Below the pieces are notes generated by a model. The model did not search any database. It was not told the DNA's origin and was given only the letters and a program-made list of their open reading frames with translations. This document shows, in pieces, positions 1 to 8,618 of a DNA stretch of 64,000 nucleotides; position 1 is the first letter of the stretch; each line of letters opens with the position of its first letter. The stretch covers positions 248,001 to 312,000 of the forward strand of contig NZ_CP100463.1 in the NCBI RefSeq assembly GCF_024228675.1, written 5' to 3'. The translations under genes and the position numbers were made by a program. The stretch is from Salinigranum marinum (GTDB lineage: Archaea; Halobacteriota; Halobacteria; Halobacteriales; Haloferacaceae).

Positions 1-261
1 CTCTTGTTCCCACCGGCAGAACGAACTGTAGTGCGGTGCCTCGTCAAGTTCGAACACGGCGAGGACACCGGGCATCTCGTTAAGATAGTCTTCAGTCTCA
101 CGGAGGCTCTTCTCCAACTCGACGCGGTACAGAATCAAGGCGATCTGCACCCATTTCGCGTACCCGCCCGCGCCGTCCGGCGCGGCGGGTACTTCCGGGT
201 CGTCAACGTGCTGTTTGGCAAGATCTCGACACATCCGTGCTAGCCGTCTGAGCGATGCCAT
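1..261 (-). CDS. IS5-family (ISH1-like) transposase, N-terminal part
   Basis: Minus-strand start at 261 gives the same N-terminus (MASLRRLARMCRDLAKQ) as the full 271-residue transposase at 32542-33357. Only about 87 residues are inside the window; the DDE catalytic core would lie to the left of base 1. It should catalyse cut-and-paste transposition of its own element, if the rest is intact. Confidence 0.85.
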   Translation of the reverse strand, partial: MASLRRLARMCRDLAKQHVDDPEVPAAPDGAGGYAKWVQIALILYRVELEKSLRETEDYLNEMPGVLAVFELDEAPHYSSFCRWEQE

Positions 262-353
262 ATCGCCAGACGGCGTCCAATTACGGGTTAGCGTGACGGA
301 ATCTTCCCGTGAGAGCGTCTGAAGCTGCCGTTAGTCGACCGCAAAACAAGGCA
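1..353 (-). mobile_element. ISH1-like IS5-family element, 5' part (enters from the window edge)
   Basis: This stretch appears base-for-base identical to 33097-33449, the end of the complete element at 32330-33449. It carries the transposase N-terminal portion on the minus strand (start codon at 259-261) and the outer end reading TGCCTTGTTTTGC inward on the minus strand. The remainder lies outside the window. The junction at 353/354 falls inside a PAS-domain gene, so this copy inserted into that gene. Identity with the distant copy suggests recent transposition. Confidence 0.9.
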
Positions 354-1082
354 CAACGGGTGCAAGCTTCGTTTGCCAGAAGCGTGCTCCCTCCTCGACC
401 CGTAGCTCCTCTTGGTACGAAATTGGCTCACCAACGTTGACACAGCAGTGGTAGTTTGCTTCGAGGCCCGCCCCCTGCTCGTCACCGAATACGTTTCGTG
501 GCGTCCGGCCTTGCACTTCCTCGGTCGTAATCCCAGTTTGTCGCTCATAGGACGGACTGAGCCGTTCAAATTCGAATCTGACAGCACCATCATCCGCCTG
601 TTTAACGTCGATAAGAAAGATCGGTCCTCCACGTTGTTCAACAGGGCTTCGTACTCTTCGGCGAGTTCCCGAACTTCGATCTCGTACTCTTTTCGCTCAG
701 TGATATCTCGACTGCTGAGGAGAATCCCATTGATCAGGCCGTCGTCAAGTCGATTCCTCATTGTGGCTTCGATCCAGCGCCACGATCCGTCAGCATGCTG
801 GAACCGGACTTCGACAGTCTGAGGTTCAGACGGGGTCGATAGAACGGTCTCGACCGCCTCGGCGTTTCGCTCTTGATCGTTGGGATGGACGTATTCGTAT
901 CCCTCGTGGCCAACCAACTCGTCAGGTTCGTAGCCAAGAATGCGTGTGACGGCTGGACTGACGTAGGTTATCGTCCCGTCGGTATCGACGACTGTTGCAA
1001 GATCGTTCACTTCTTCAACGAGCGTCCGATACCAGTCAGCCCCGTGTTTATCATCCTCGCCGGGGGTCGCACCGTCTTCCAT
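354..1082 (-). pseudogene. PAS-domain signalling protein, frameshifted and cut by an IS
   Basis: Reading from ATG at 1082, the first PAS domain is clear (residues about 15-135, with DTDGTITYVSPAVTRILGY and a PAC segment ending in RDITERKEYE), followed by a short coiled linker and the start of a second PAS (ALLNNVED). At about position 625 the frame breaks: the continuation IFLIDVKQADDGAVRFEFE is only readable after a one-base shift, consistent with loss of one base. The shifted frame runs on through TGITTEEVQGRTPRNVF to ARFWQTKLAPVV and then meets the IS end at 353. The missing C-terminus probably held a histidine kinase or output domain, but that is inference. Two independent lesions make it non-functional. 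Confidence 0.8.
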
Positions 1083-1142
1083 TGATCCTAATGTGATCAG
1101 TACATACAAAAACAGTCCCAAACATCAACAGAAGGCATCGGA

Positions 1143-2027
1143 TCATCCCTCCGCAAGCGCCTGCTGGACCGTCACCTCGACGGGCGTCTGCTCGATGGGA
1201 ACGACCGACTGCAGGTCCCGGTCGGGGTCGACCGTCACGGGGTTTCGCATACTCTCGGCCAGCGGCCGGGCGATAGCGTACTGGACGTCCGTTGTCAGTC
1301 GGAGCCAGTGCGAAGAGAGTCCCGGGGACATCACCGGCACCGGCACGATCAGGACCCGCTTTCCCTTCTCCTCGGCGGTCAACTTCAGCAGGGACTCGTA
1401 GGACCACACTGTCGACGCGCCGATGTCGTAGATGCCGCCACGGGTCTCCTCGACGTCGAGGACGCCGACCAGATAGGCGACAGCGTCGTCGATACCGATC
1501 GGCTGGCACGGCGTACGCACCCACTTCGGAACCGCCATCACGGGCAACCGGTCGGTGAGGTCGTCGATGATGCGGAAGCTTGCGCTGCCGGCACCGATGA
1601 TGATCGCCGCCCGGAGGACGGTCAGATCGAAGCTTCCGGCCTCGAGCACCGACTCGACCTCCCGGCGAGATGCGAGGTGTGGCGAGAGGTCCCGCTCGTC
1701 GCCGCTGATTCCGCTCAGGTAGACCACCCTGTCGACGCCGGCCGCCGACGCCAGCTCCCGGAACCGGCGGGCGTAGGTCCGGTCTAGCTCCGCGAAATTC
1801 TCGGCCGTCAGCGAGTGGATCAGGTAGTAGGCCACATCGATCTTCTCACAGAGCCCCTCCAGCGATGCCGGATCGCCAAGGTCGCCTTCGAATATCTCGA
1901 CATCGTCGGGGAATCTCGACTGGCTCGCGCTCCGGGAGAAGGCGACGACCTCATGGCCGGCCGAGCGCAACGACTCGACGAGCCGGCCGCCGACGAACCC
2001 GGTCGCTCCAACAACGAGGACACGCAT
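1143..2027 (-). CDS. NAD(P)-binding NmrA/YbjT-like SDR protein
   Basis: A 294-residue extended or atypical SDR protein. The N-terminus has the Rossmann nucleotide-binding motif VVGATGFVGGRL (residues about 5-16), an acidic turn after strand 3 (FEGDLGDPASL), and the YYLIHSL segment typical of the YbjT/NmrA-like complex-I-intermediate-associated group. No canonical SDR YxxxK pair is evident, so it may bind NAD(P)H as a sensor or act on an unknown substrate. It stands alone, convergent with nothing and divergent from the SDR at 2383, with about 350 bases between them. Start at 2027 gives a short, plausible N-terminus directly at the first beta strand. Confidence 0.8.
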   Translation of the reverse strand: MRVLVVGATGFVGGRLVESLRSAGHEVVAFSRSASQSRFPDDVEIFEGDLGDPASLEGLCEKIDVAYYLIHSLTAENFAELDRTYARRFRELASAAGVDRVVYLSGISGDERDLSPHLASRREVESVLEAGSFDLTVLRAAIIIGAGSASFRIIDDLTDRLPVMAVPKWVRTPCQPIGIDDAVAYLVGVLDVEETRGGIYDIGASTVWSYESLLKLTAEEKGKRVLIVPVPVMSPGLSSHWLRLTTDVQYAIARPLAESMRNPVTVDPDRDLQSVVPIEQTPVEVTVQQALAEG

Positions 2028-2382
2028 TGTTGAATGTACGGACCGTTACCTCAAGGGTGTTCGGTTGGCCTACTACCTCCGTGGTGAAAACAGCGAGGGC
2101 AGTTCGTCGGGCTGTGACCGGCGACGATACTTGGTCTCGCCGTCTCTCAAGCTATAGTAATCTCCAGAAGTTTCTACTCCCATCTCTCAGAGCATTCCAG
2201 GAATCGATAGAGTACACGTATATTCGTCAGTTGACACCGCAAAGACTTCCAGATTCTACCATAGACCAACTGAAAAAGATATTACAAGACTCCAGGAACT
2301 GAGAGCGAGGAGTCTCTGGCGACCCGCAGTGCTTCGGGTCGAGGTTGGGGGTGTTTTGTCCGTCGGCCCCCTATAACACGTA

Positions 2383-3336
2383 ATGAGTGAACTCCCAGAA
2401 ACCCTGGCGGGCGTGTCCGACGTCGACTGTACCGGACTCCAGGCCCTGGTCACGGGATCGACGAGCGGAATCGGCCGCGCCGCCGCGCTGGCGCTCGGCC
2501 GACTCGGCGTGGACGTCGTCGTTCACGGCCGGGACCCACAGGCCGGCGCGGAAGTGGTCGAGGAACTCTCCCGGACTGGCGCCGACGCGACGTTCGTTCA
2601 GGCAGACTTCGCGAATCTTGAGGCGGTCCAGGAGCTCGCGAGCGCTGTGCGCGAAGAGACCGAGGGGCTCGACCTCCTCGTCAACAACGCCGGCGGGCTG
2701 TTCCGGAACGGGGGGCTGACCGACGCTGGCGTCGAGTACACCTTCCACATCAACCACCTGTCATCATACCTGCTGACGGCTGACCTGCTCGATCACCTCC
2801 GTGAGGGCGCCCGGATCATCACGACTGCCTCCGACGCTCACAAGGGGGCCTCGCTGGATCTGGACCGGGTGCGGGGCGCCGATCGATACACCGGATTCAA
2901 AGCATACAGCCACTCGAAACTCGCGAACATCCTCTTCGCCACGGAACTTGCCAGAAGACTCGACACAACCGATCGCGGAGTCACCTCCAACAGCGTCCAT
3001 CCGGGCGCGATTCCGGGGAGTGGATTCAGTCGGTTCCTCCCTGGACCGCTCCCAGGCCTGTTCCAGCGACTCGAAGCGGTCCCCGGGGTGACGTCCGTCG
3101 CCGACGGGGCCGCAGAGATCCTGTTCGTCGCCGTCTCGCCACGCGCTGCGGAGGTCTCCGGGCGGTACTTCACGAACCAGCAGCCGCGCATCCCTTCGGA
3201 GGCCGCCCGAGATAGCGAGGCTTCCCGGCGGCTCTGGTCGGAGAGTGCAACGCTACTCGGCACCGAGGAACCACTGGTGGAACGCGACCGAGACCCCGTC
3301 GCTGCCGGTGATGGGACAGCCCCGGGTGACGTCTGA
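2383..3336 (+). CDS. Short-chain dehydrogenase/reductase (retinol-dehydrogenase-like)
   Basis: A 317-residue classical SDR. Visible motifs in order: cofactor loop TGSTSGIG (24-31), NNAG (101-104), catalytic Ser in TTAS (150), and the YSHSK pair (Tyr175, Lys179). The post-catalytic VHPGAI segment is also present. The arrangement resembles the WW-oxidoreductase/retinol dehydrogenase branch, so it probably reduces or oxidises a lipophilic carbonyl with NADP(H); the substrate cannot be told from sequence. The C-terminal about 40 residues are a charged, low-complexity tail. It is followed after 10 bases by a small gene on the same strand. Confidence 0.88.
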   Translation: MSELPETLAGVSDVDCTGLQALVTGSTSGIGRAAALALGRLGVDVVVHGRDPQAGAEVVEELSRTGADATFVQADFANLEAVQELASAVREETEGLDLLVNNAGGLFRNGGLTDAGVEYTFHINHLSSYLLTADLLDHLREGARIITTASDAHKGASLDLDRVRGADRYTGFKAYSHSKLANILFATELARRLDTTDRGVTSNSVHPGAIPGSGFSRFLPGPLPGLFQRLEAVPGVTSVADGAAEILFVAVSPRAAEVSGRYFTNQQPRIPSEAARDSEASRRLWSESATLLGTEEPLVERDRDPVAAGDGTAPGDV

Positions 3337-3346
3337 CTCCCCCAGC

Positions 3347-3664
3347 ATGAGTCACGACCGTATTCACGCACGGGGGCCCGCCCACCACCGTGATCGGTGG
3401 TCGGTCGGGACTATCGCGTCGGTCGCGGAGCGGGACGGCCACTGTGTCGTCACGGTCACCCACGAGGAGGGCGAGACGATAGACCTCGTCGTCACGCTGG
3501 CCGTTCGCGACCTGTTCGTGAGTCGGCTGGATATCGACGAGGGTGAGTCACCCGTTGGCGAGCGCGTCTGGTACGGAAACGCGGCGGTCACGTGTCCCAG
3601 TCATAGACCTGAGATACGTTTCTCACGATCACATCCAGGTCCTTCCGATCATCTCTGTGGTTGA
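3347..3664 (+). CDS. Small hypothetical protein
   Basis: A 105-residue protein starting at ATG 3347, ten bases after the SDR stop, so probably co-transcribed with it. The central part (SVGTIASVAERDGHCVVTVTHEEGETIDLVVTLAV, read in short pieces) looks like a beta-rich domain; the last 20 residues are low in hydrophobics and differ in style, so the C-terminus may be frayed by a frameshift. I do not recognise the family. Confidence 0.5.
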   Translation: MSHDRIHARGPAHHRDRWSVGTIASVAERDGHCVVTVTHEEGETIDLVVTLAVRDLFVSRLDIDEGESPVGERVWYGNAAVTCPSHRPEIRFSRSHPGPSDHLCG

Positions 3665-3810
3665 CGCAGGTTACAATCTGACGACGCAATACCTGATACT
3701 GTGAAACGCGTTTGCTATCATATACAGCTTATCGTCAACCAATCACCGATTACGCTGTTGACCCGCCCCTCGGATTGGAGCACGGGAATTGATCTGCTGA
3801 AAGGGAACTT

Positions 3811-4176
3811 CTAGAAGGGTGCGGTCGGGGCTCCATCATCGCCTCCACCGCTTTCTCCGCTGTCGGTTGTTTCTCCAGGGAATGACGGGCTCTTGTCGCC
3901 GTGGCCACTCCCACCACCACCGCCAGTGTTAGCCTGAACGGTCTCTATCTCGGCAATCTCGTTCACCATCCGTTTCTTGATTGCCTGGATCGTCATCGGC
4001 GAGATACCGCACCCGCTACACGCACCCCCGAGTTGGATGCACACTTCGCCGCTTTCTCGGTCAAGGTTCTGGATCGCTGCCGATCCCCCGTGCATTTCGA
4101 TTTGTGGGAAGTTCTTCTGTAGGAAGGTCCCGATCTCCTCGCGCAGGTTCTCCTCACTTTTGACTTCGGAACTCAT
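3811..4176 (-). CDS. NifU C-terminal-domain Fe-S scaffold protein
   Basis: A 121-residue protein from the ATG at 4176. Residues about 10-85 match the NifU C-terminal domain, a scaffold that assembles and hands over [4Fe-4S] clusters: helix LREEIGTFLQKNFPQIEMHGG followed by the cluster-binding CSGC motif (GACSGCGISP). The C-terminal about 40 residues are a Gly/Asp/Ser-rich tail, typical haloarchaeal surface decoration. An upstream in-frame start at 4239 is possible but would add a basic, unconserved leader. It lies near the sufB-ferredoxin-korB operon (5103-8289) and would fit as a cluster donor to it. Confidence 0.85.
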   Translation of the reverse strand: MSSEVKSEENLREEIGTFLQKNFPQIEMHGGSAAIQNLDRESGEVCIQLGGACSGCGISPMTIQAIKKRMVNEIAEIETVQANTGGGGGSGHGDKSPSFPGETTDSGESGGGDDGAPTAPF

Positions 4177-4351
4177 ATGCCCCCTGTTTCGACTCTGGCT
4201 GTATAACTCTGAATCAACATGATTTTTGATTTGTTTCAAAGTGACATCACCAGCGGTATAATTGGTGCCCCGACTCTCGAGTGGCCGGGGGTGTAGTTAC
4301 TGCCAGGTTCCGCCACTGAATCTTTTATTTCTTCCGACCGTCGATCCAGTG

Positions 4352-4672
4352 ATGACCGAATTCGATCCAGAGAAATTCGAAGAGAAATACGTGCATTATT
4401 TCGAGGAACTGGAGACGGCATACTCGAACGCGTATCAGCAACTCCACGGGCAGGCTAACTCAGAGGTGCTCCGCGCTATCGACCGGCAGGTGCTCAACGA
4501 GAGTGAGCCGGTCTACGAGGGTGATGGACAATTTCGCGTCACCTTGCCCGACGACGTCGAAGAGCGGAAACAGTCCTTGCCCGGCGACGAGGAGACCTTC
4601 GATGCCCTTCTCACTGAGTTCGTCGATCGGATCGAAAATGAATTACGCCAAATTTTCGGATTTGAAGAGTAA
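4352..4672 (+). CDS. DUF5783-like haloarchaeal protein
   Basis: A 106-residue acidic soluble protein from ATG 4352, beginning MTEFDPEKFEEKYVHYFEEL. I recognise this as the haloarchaeal DUF5783 family from the conserved N-terminus, the VLNESEPVYEGDGQFRV segment and the C-terminal FVDRIENELRQIFGFE helix. Its function is unknown. It is a single gene, divergent from the NifU-like gene, with a T-rich stretch (TCTTTTATTT) 20-30 bases upstream that could be its TATA box. Confidence 0.8.
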   Translation: MTEFDPEKFEEKYVHYFEELETAYSNAYQQLHGQANSEVLRAIDRQVLNESEPVYEGDGQFRVTLPDDVEERKQSLPGDEETFDALLTEFVDRIENELRQIFGFEE

Positions 4673-5102
4673 GCGCGGGGTAGGGTCCTTTGATCTGGAG
4701 GGCGGATAAAAAAAGTAGTCTCGACGAATACAGCGGTAGCGATATCCTTGCGCTCTCGCCCCCTGCTCTGCTGAATTGAATTATATTTGATCGCTACGCT
4801 CGCGTGTGGCTTCTCCGATGCCAGCGTTCGCTGAACAAGCAGGACACGCGTACACTACGCCACTCTCCTCGCCAAACACTCGTATGAACCGATCTGAAAC
4901 GTGCTCTCCGCAGGTACTACATTCTGGCATGGTGTTATCGATACGGTATGCATCTGACCACGGATCTGGGAGTGGCGTCGTCTACGCGATTCATCACAGC
5001 CCCAATGCTGATCAGAGCGTCTGTACACCCACGATAGTGCGACACGACACCGGTTGGGACAGCGACCGAACGATGAACCGACATATCAGTATCTATCATC
5101 GC
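4673..5102. other. Gene-free interval
   Basis: About 430 bases between the DUF5783-like gene and korB. A run of A (4708-4713) just after the first gene may contribute to termination. I see no convincing coding sequence, RNA gene or repeat; the open frame across 4806-5306 has no recognisable protein character and mostly lies antisense to korB. Confidence 0.5.
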
Positions 5103-5966
5103 TCAGTAGAACTCCCGGACGAGGTCCATCGCGTCGTCCGGGGCGCCGTCGGGAATGTCGGCCATGTTCTCGGTGAGTCCTTCGCGCTGTTCCCAGGGGA
5201 TGGAGCCTTCGTCTCGGTAAATGATGCCCTGATACTCTTTGTCGGCGTCGAGGATGGCATCTTTGGCATCGTCGTAGTCGGTGGGGTCGTGGTCACTTTC
5301 TTGTAGGTCGACGATGGAGTCTCTGAAGTAGTCGTAGGTGTCCACGTCGTTGAACGTCACACATGGTGAGTAGACGTTGACGAAGCCGAAGCCGTCGTGT
5401 TCGACCGCCTGCTGGACGATCTCGGTGTGGCGCTGTGCGTCCGACGAGAACGACTGGGCAATGAACGTCCCGCCGGCAGCCAGCGCGAGCGCGAGTGGGT
5501 TGACCGGCGGCTGTTTCGGACCATCGGGCGTCGTCGACGTCTCGAAGTCCTCACGCGATGTCGGCGAAGCCTGCCCTTTCGTCAGCCCGTAGATGCGGTT
5601 ATCCATTACGACGTAGCTCATATCGACGTTGCGACGGACGGCATGGATGAAGTGGCCCGCACCGATCGAGTACCCGTCACCGTCACCACCGGCGACCATT
5701 ACCTCCAGGTTTGGGTTGGCCAGCTTTGTCCCAATGCCAACCGGCAGGGCGCGACCGTGGACGCCGTGGAGCGCGTAGCTGTGCATATAGGTGCCGATCT
5801 TCCCCGAGCACCCGATACCGGCGACGACGAACGTGTTGTCCGGGTCATTGCCCGTGTTCGCGAGCGCGTTCATCATCCCGTTCATCGTCCCGAAATCACC
5901 GCAGCCGGGACACCAGGTGGGCTGCTTGTCGGATTTGAAGTCGGTGAATCTGACGTCTGAGCTCAT
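5103..5966 (-). CDS. korB: 2-oxoacid:ferredoxin oxidoreductase beta subunit
   Basis: A 287-residue TPP-binding beta subunit of the 2-oxoacid:ferredoxin oxidoreductase family, which decarboxylates pyruvate or 2-oxoglutarate to the acyl-CoA with ferredoxin as electron acceptor. Visible: WCPGCGDFG near the N-terminus (cluster/TPP region), GIGCSGKIGTY, the TPP/Mg motif GGDGDGYSIGAGHFIHA and the completing MDNRIYGLTKGQ, all conserved. The alpha subunit (korA), which normally precedes korB in haloarchaea, is not here nor anywhere in the window. Instead korB ends an operon sufB - ferredoxin - zinc-ribbon protein - korB. Either it pairs with a distant alpha subunit or it is a lone paralogue. The gene itself looks intact. 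Confidence 0.9.
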   Translation of the reverse strand: MSSDVRFTDFKSDKQPTWCPGCGDFGTMNGMMNALANTGNDPDNTFVVAGIGCSGKIGTYMHSYALHGVHGRALPVGIGTKLANPNLEVMVAGGDGDGYSIGAGHFIHAVRRNVDMSYVVMDNRIYGLTKGQASPTSREDFETSTTPDGPKQPPVNPLALALAAGGTFIAQSFSSDAQRHTEIVQQAVEHDGFGFVNVYSPCVTFNDVDTYDYFRDSIVDLQESDHDPTDYDDAKDAILDADKEYQGIIYRDEGSIPWEQREGLTENMADIPDGAPDDAMDLVREFY

Positions 5967-6062
5967 GTTGTTATCCTCTCTGCCTCCCGATCTTGACAGC
6001 CGGATTCGCCGGCGTATTGTTTCTCATTCCCGGTCACCAGTCGCTCAAGTGATTGCCTGTCA

Positions 6063-6449
6063 TCACTTCGATTGTTTCGGTGTGTTTCCACCTACTCGTT
6101 CAATTCCTGCGTCAGCGAGTTCGGTTTTCACTGCCGGGGGAAGCGTTTCGAGTGTCTCGTCTACTTGTGGAGCAACTGATATACCGTCGACTCTCAGTGC
6201 CACTAACTTTCCACGATTGCCCTGTGCGGCGACCTCGAATTCGAACGGGCGATCCTGTTCGTCGAGCGCATACACCCAGACTTTCGAGAGGCCGTTTGCA
6301 CTCTCCCAGTGAGCGCTGTTGAGGACGCTGAGACTCCCTGCAGGGGGAACACACGGCGAGCCACACGCCTGGCACTGACCTGGATGAGGCGAGGTGCCGA
6401 CGTACTCGTAGTCGGTTCCGCATCGGTAACACTGCAATGCCAGGATCAT
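6063..6449 (-). CDS. Zinc-ribbon hypothetical protein
   Basis: A 128-residue protein with an N-terminal zinc-ribbon: CYRCG (residues 7-11) and CQACG (28-32) form a plausible four-Cys site. The remainder is an alpha/beta region without motifs I recognise (KVWVYALDEQDRPFEFEV; LVALRVDGISVAPQVDETL). It sits 24 bases downstream of the ferredoxin gene and 96 bases upstream of korB on the same strand, so it is likely co-transcribed and may serve the same redox system. Function unknown. Confidence 0.65.
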   Translation of the reverse strand: MILALQCYRCGTDYEYVGTSPHPGQCQACGSPCVPPAGSLSVLNSAHWESANGLSKVWVYALDEQDRPFEFEVAAQGNRGKLVALRVDGISVAPQVDETLETLPPAVKTELADAGIERVGGNTPKQSK

Positions 6450-6473
6450 CGTCAGCGCTCGTCCACCCGGAGT

Positions 6474-6812
6474 TTAGAGCCTCCCCGCTCGTCCCGGGTC
6501 AACGTCGATGGCGTCGACAGGACAGACATCGACACAGAGCATACAGTCGATGCACTGGTCCTCGTAGGTGGGGTCGGCCTTGATTTCGGACTCGGGGTGG
6601 CCAGGGGTATCGGTCCACTCGAACACGTCAACGGGGCAGTCCTCCAGACAGGCCCCGTCCGCAATACAGATGTCGAAATCCACTGCGACATGGGTTCCGT
6701 GGATGCCCTGTTTGTCCTCCGTTGGTTCCTCACCATCTGTCGTCCATACCCGGTGGTCCTCGTGGCGGTCAACTTCCTCGTAGGTGTTCTCGAAACTCGA
6801 ATCGATAGCCAT
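6474..6812 (-). CDS. Two-cluster (4Fe-4S type) ferredoxin
   Basis: A 112-residue ferredoxin. The C-terminal half has two cluster-binding Cys sets: C-IADGA-C-LED-CPVDVFEW (a modified first site with CxxxxxC spacing, as in 7Fe/zinc-containing archaeal ferredoxins) and CIDCMLCVDVCPVDAIDV (canonical CxxCxxCxxxCP). The N-terminal about 40 residues are an acidic extension. It lies between sufB and the zinc-ribbon/korB genes and is an obvious candidate electron acceptor for the KorB-containing enzyme; haloarchaeal 2-oxoacid oxidoreductases classically use a 2Fe-2S ferredoxin, so this alternative partner is noteworthy. Confidence 0.85.
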   Translation of the reverse strand: MAIDSSFENTYEEVDRHEDHRVWTTDGEEPTEDKQGIHGTHVAVDFDICIADGACLEDCPVDVFEWTDTPGHPESEIKADPTYEDQCIDCMLCVDVCPVDAIDVDPGRAGRL

Positions 6813-6858
6813 TGAGATATCCTCTAGTACGTTGTTTAGCGATCAGACGACCTGGTCA

Positions 6859-8289
6859 CTACCCGAGCGATCCCTCCATCTCGAGTTCGATGAGCCGGTT
6901 CATTTCGACCGCGTACTCGATGGGCAGTTCCTCCGTGAGCGGCTCGATGAAGCCAGCGACAATCATCTGCTTGGCGTCGTCGTCGTCCAGCCCACGCGAT
7001 TCGAGGTAGAAGACGTCCTCGTCGCCGATCTTGCCGACCGTCGCCTCGTGGGCGACGTCGACCTTGCTCTCCTGAATCTCCATGTAGGGCATCGTATCCG
7101 ACGTACTCTCGTTGTCGAACATCAGGGCGTCACACTCGACGGAGGTTGAGGCGTTCTCGGCGCCGTCGGCGATGTGGACGAGGCCGCGGTAGTTCGTGCG
7201 GCCGCTGTCCTTGGAGATGGACTTGGATTCGATGGTTGATTTCGTGTCGGGCGCGTTGTGGTACACCTTCGCGCCGGTGTCGATGTTCTGTCCTTCGCCA
7301 GCCATGGCGATGGTGATGTGGTTGTCCGTTGCTCCCGGTCCGTTGAGGATCGTGGAGGGGTACAGCATGGTGGCCTTCGAGCCCATCGAGCCCGAGACCC
7401 ACTCCATTGTGGCGTCCTTTTCTGCGATGGCGCGCTTGGTGTTGAGGTTGTAGGTGTTCTTCGACCAATTCTGGACAGTCGAATACTGGACGTGAGCGTT
7501 CTCCTTGACGAACACCTCGACGCCCCCGCTGTGGAGGTTGAACTCCGAGTACTTCGGGGCGGAACAGCCCTCGATGTAGTGGACTTCAGAGTTCTCCTCG
7601 GCGACGATGAGCGTGTGCTCGAACTGGCCCATCCCCTCCGAGTTCATCCGGAAGTACGCCTGCACGGGCATGTCGACAGTTGTGTCCTCGGGGACGTAGA
7701 CGAACGAGCCACCCGACCAGATCGCGCCGTGTAGCGCCGCGAATTTGTTGTCGCTGGGCGGGACGGCCTTGGTCATGAAGTACTCCTTGACGATGTCTTC
7801 ATGTTCCTGGACGGCCTTGTCCATGTCACAGAAGATGACGCCCTTCTCTTCCCAGCGCTCCTGCATGTTCTGGTAGACGATCTCGGACTCATACTGAGCG
7901 CCGACGCCCGAGAGGGCGTTCTTTTCGGCCTCGGGAATGCCCAGTTTGTCGAAGGTGTCCTGGATCTCCTCGGGGAGGTCTTCCCAGTCCTCGGCGCCGC
8001 CCCGCGTCTCGATGTCCGGGCGGATGTACGGGACGATTTCGTCAATATCGACCTCCGAGAGGTCCGGCTGACCGGGCCAGTCGGTCGGCATCGGCATCTC
8101 CTGAAACTGCTTGAGGGCGCGCAGGCGTCGTTCGAGCATCCACTCGGGCTCGTCCTTGTCTTCGGAGATGACCCGGACGGTCTCCTCGGTCAGGCCCTTC
8201 TCGGTCTCGAAGGCCGATTTCTCCTCCTTCTTGAACTCGAAGCGTGCTTCGGTATCGGTGTCCTGAAGATGGTCCTGTTCCGAACTCAT
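6859..8289 (-). CDS. sufB: Fe-S cluster assembly scaffold SufB
   Basis: SufB forms, with SufC and SufD, the complex on which Fe-S clusters are built. The 476-residue protein matches haloarchaeal SufB throughout: SEDKDEPEWMLERRLRAL, KNALSGVGAQYESEVVY-like segment, VPPSDNKFAALHGAIWSGG, beta-helix core with EGCSAPKYSEFNLHSGGVE, and C-terminal EATVGKIGDEDVFYLESRG and GFIEPLTEELPIEYAVE. I chose the start at 8289 (MSSEQDHLQ) because homologues begin there and a TATA-like box at 8323-8332 would put the transcript start near 8300, downstream of the alternative ATG at 8316. SufC and SufD are absent from the window, which is unusual: the genes are normally clustered. First gene of a likely four-gene operon. 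Confidence 0.92.
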   Translation of the reverse strand: MSSEQDHLQDTDTEARFEFKKEEKSAFETEKGLTEETVRVISEDKDEPEWMLERRLRALKQFQEMPMPTDWPGQPDLSEVDIDEIVPYIRPDIETRGGAEDWEDLPEEIQDTFDKLGIPEAEKNALSGVGAQYESEIVYQNMQERWEEKGVIFCDMDKAVQEHEDIVKEYFMTKAVPPSDNKFAALHGAIWSGGSFVYVPEDTTVDMPVQAYFRMNSEGMGQFEHTLIVAEENSEVHYIEGCSAPKYSEFNLHSGGVEVFVKENAHVQYSTVQNWSKNTYNLNTKRAIAEKDATMEWVSGSMGSKATMLYPSTILNGPGATDNHITIAMAGEGQNIDTGAKVYHNAPDTKSTIESKSISKDSGRTNYRGLVHIADGAENASTSVECDALMFDNESTSDTMPYMEIQESKVDVAHEATVGKIGDEDVFYLESRGLDDDDAKQMIVAGFIEPLTEELPIEYAVEMNRLIELEMEGSLG

Positions 8290-8322
8290 AAATTCACGTT
8301 GAGACTCTGTCCCCATAAGTTT

Positions 8323-8332
8323 GATTTATAAC
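8323..8332 (-). promoter_or_regulatory. Probable TATA box of the sufB operon
   Basis: On the minus strand the sequence reads GTTATAAATC, a good archaeal TATA element. A start site 25-27 bases downstream would lie near 8300, about 10 bases before the chosen sufB start codon, giving a near-leaderless mRNA as is common in haloarchaea. A perfect 10-base palindrome GATAGCTATC lies just upstream (8339-8348) and could be an operator. The whole 8330-8440 stretch is AT-rich relative to its surroundings. Confidence 0.5.
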
Positions 8333-8618
8333 TATCTTTGATAGCTATCTGAGCAAATATTCTCTAAAACTCCTATATTGAGTATCTAAATTGCTAAGCG
8401 AATTTTTCGATATAAAAACTTAGTATCGCTCAGATGCAACAGAGCTGTATGGTATCATTGCCCACTGATTGTCCATCCAGGAAGCAGTCAGACAACCGAT
8501 CTCCGCTCAGAGTTAGTATACCCAGCTCGTATGCTAGCTTCCGGAGTGGCCGGGATTGGGATATCCGTTTGTCCAGCCGGCAGTGCCGCTCCCGGCTTCT
8601 TTCCGGGGGTAGCTGAAC

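Noticed and set aside
4806-5306. A 166-codon plus-strand frame before and across the korB end
   Set aside because: Half of it is antisense to korB, and the first part has no recognisable protein character.
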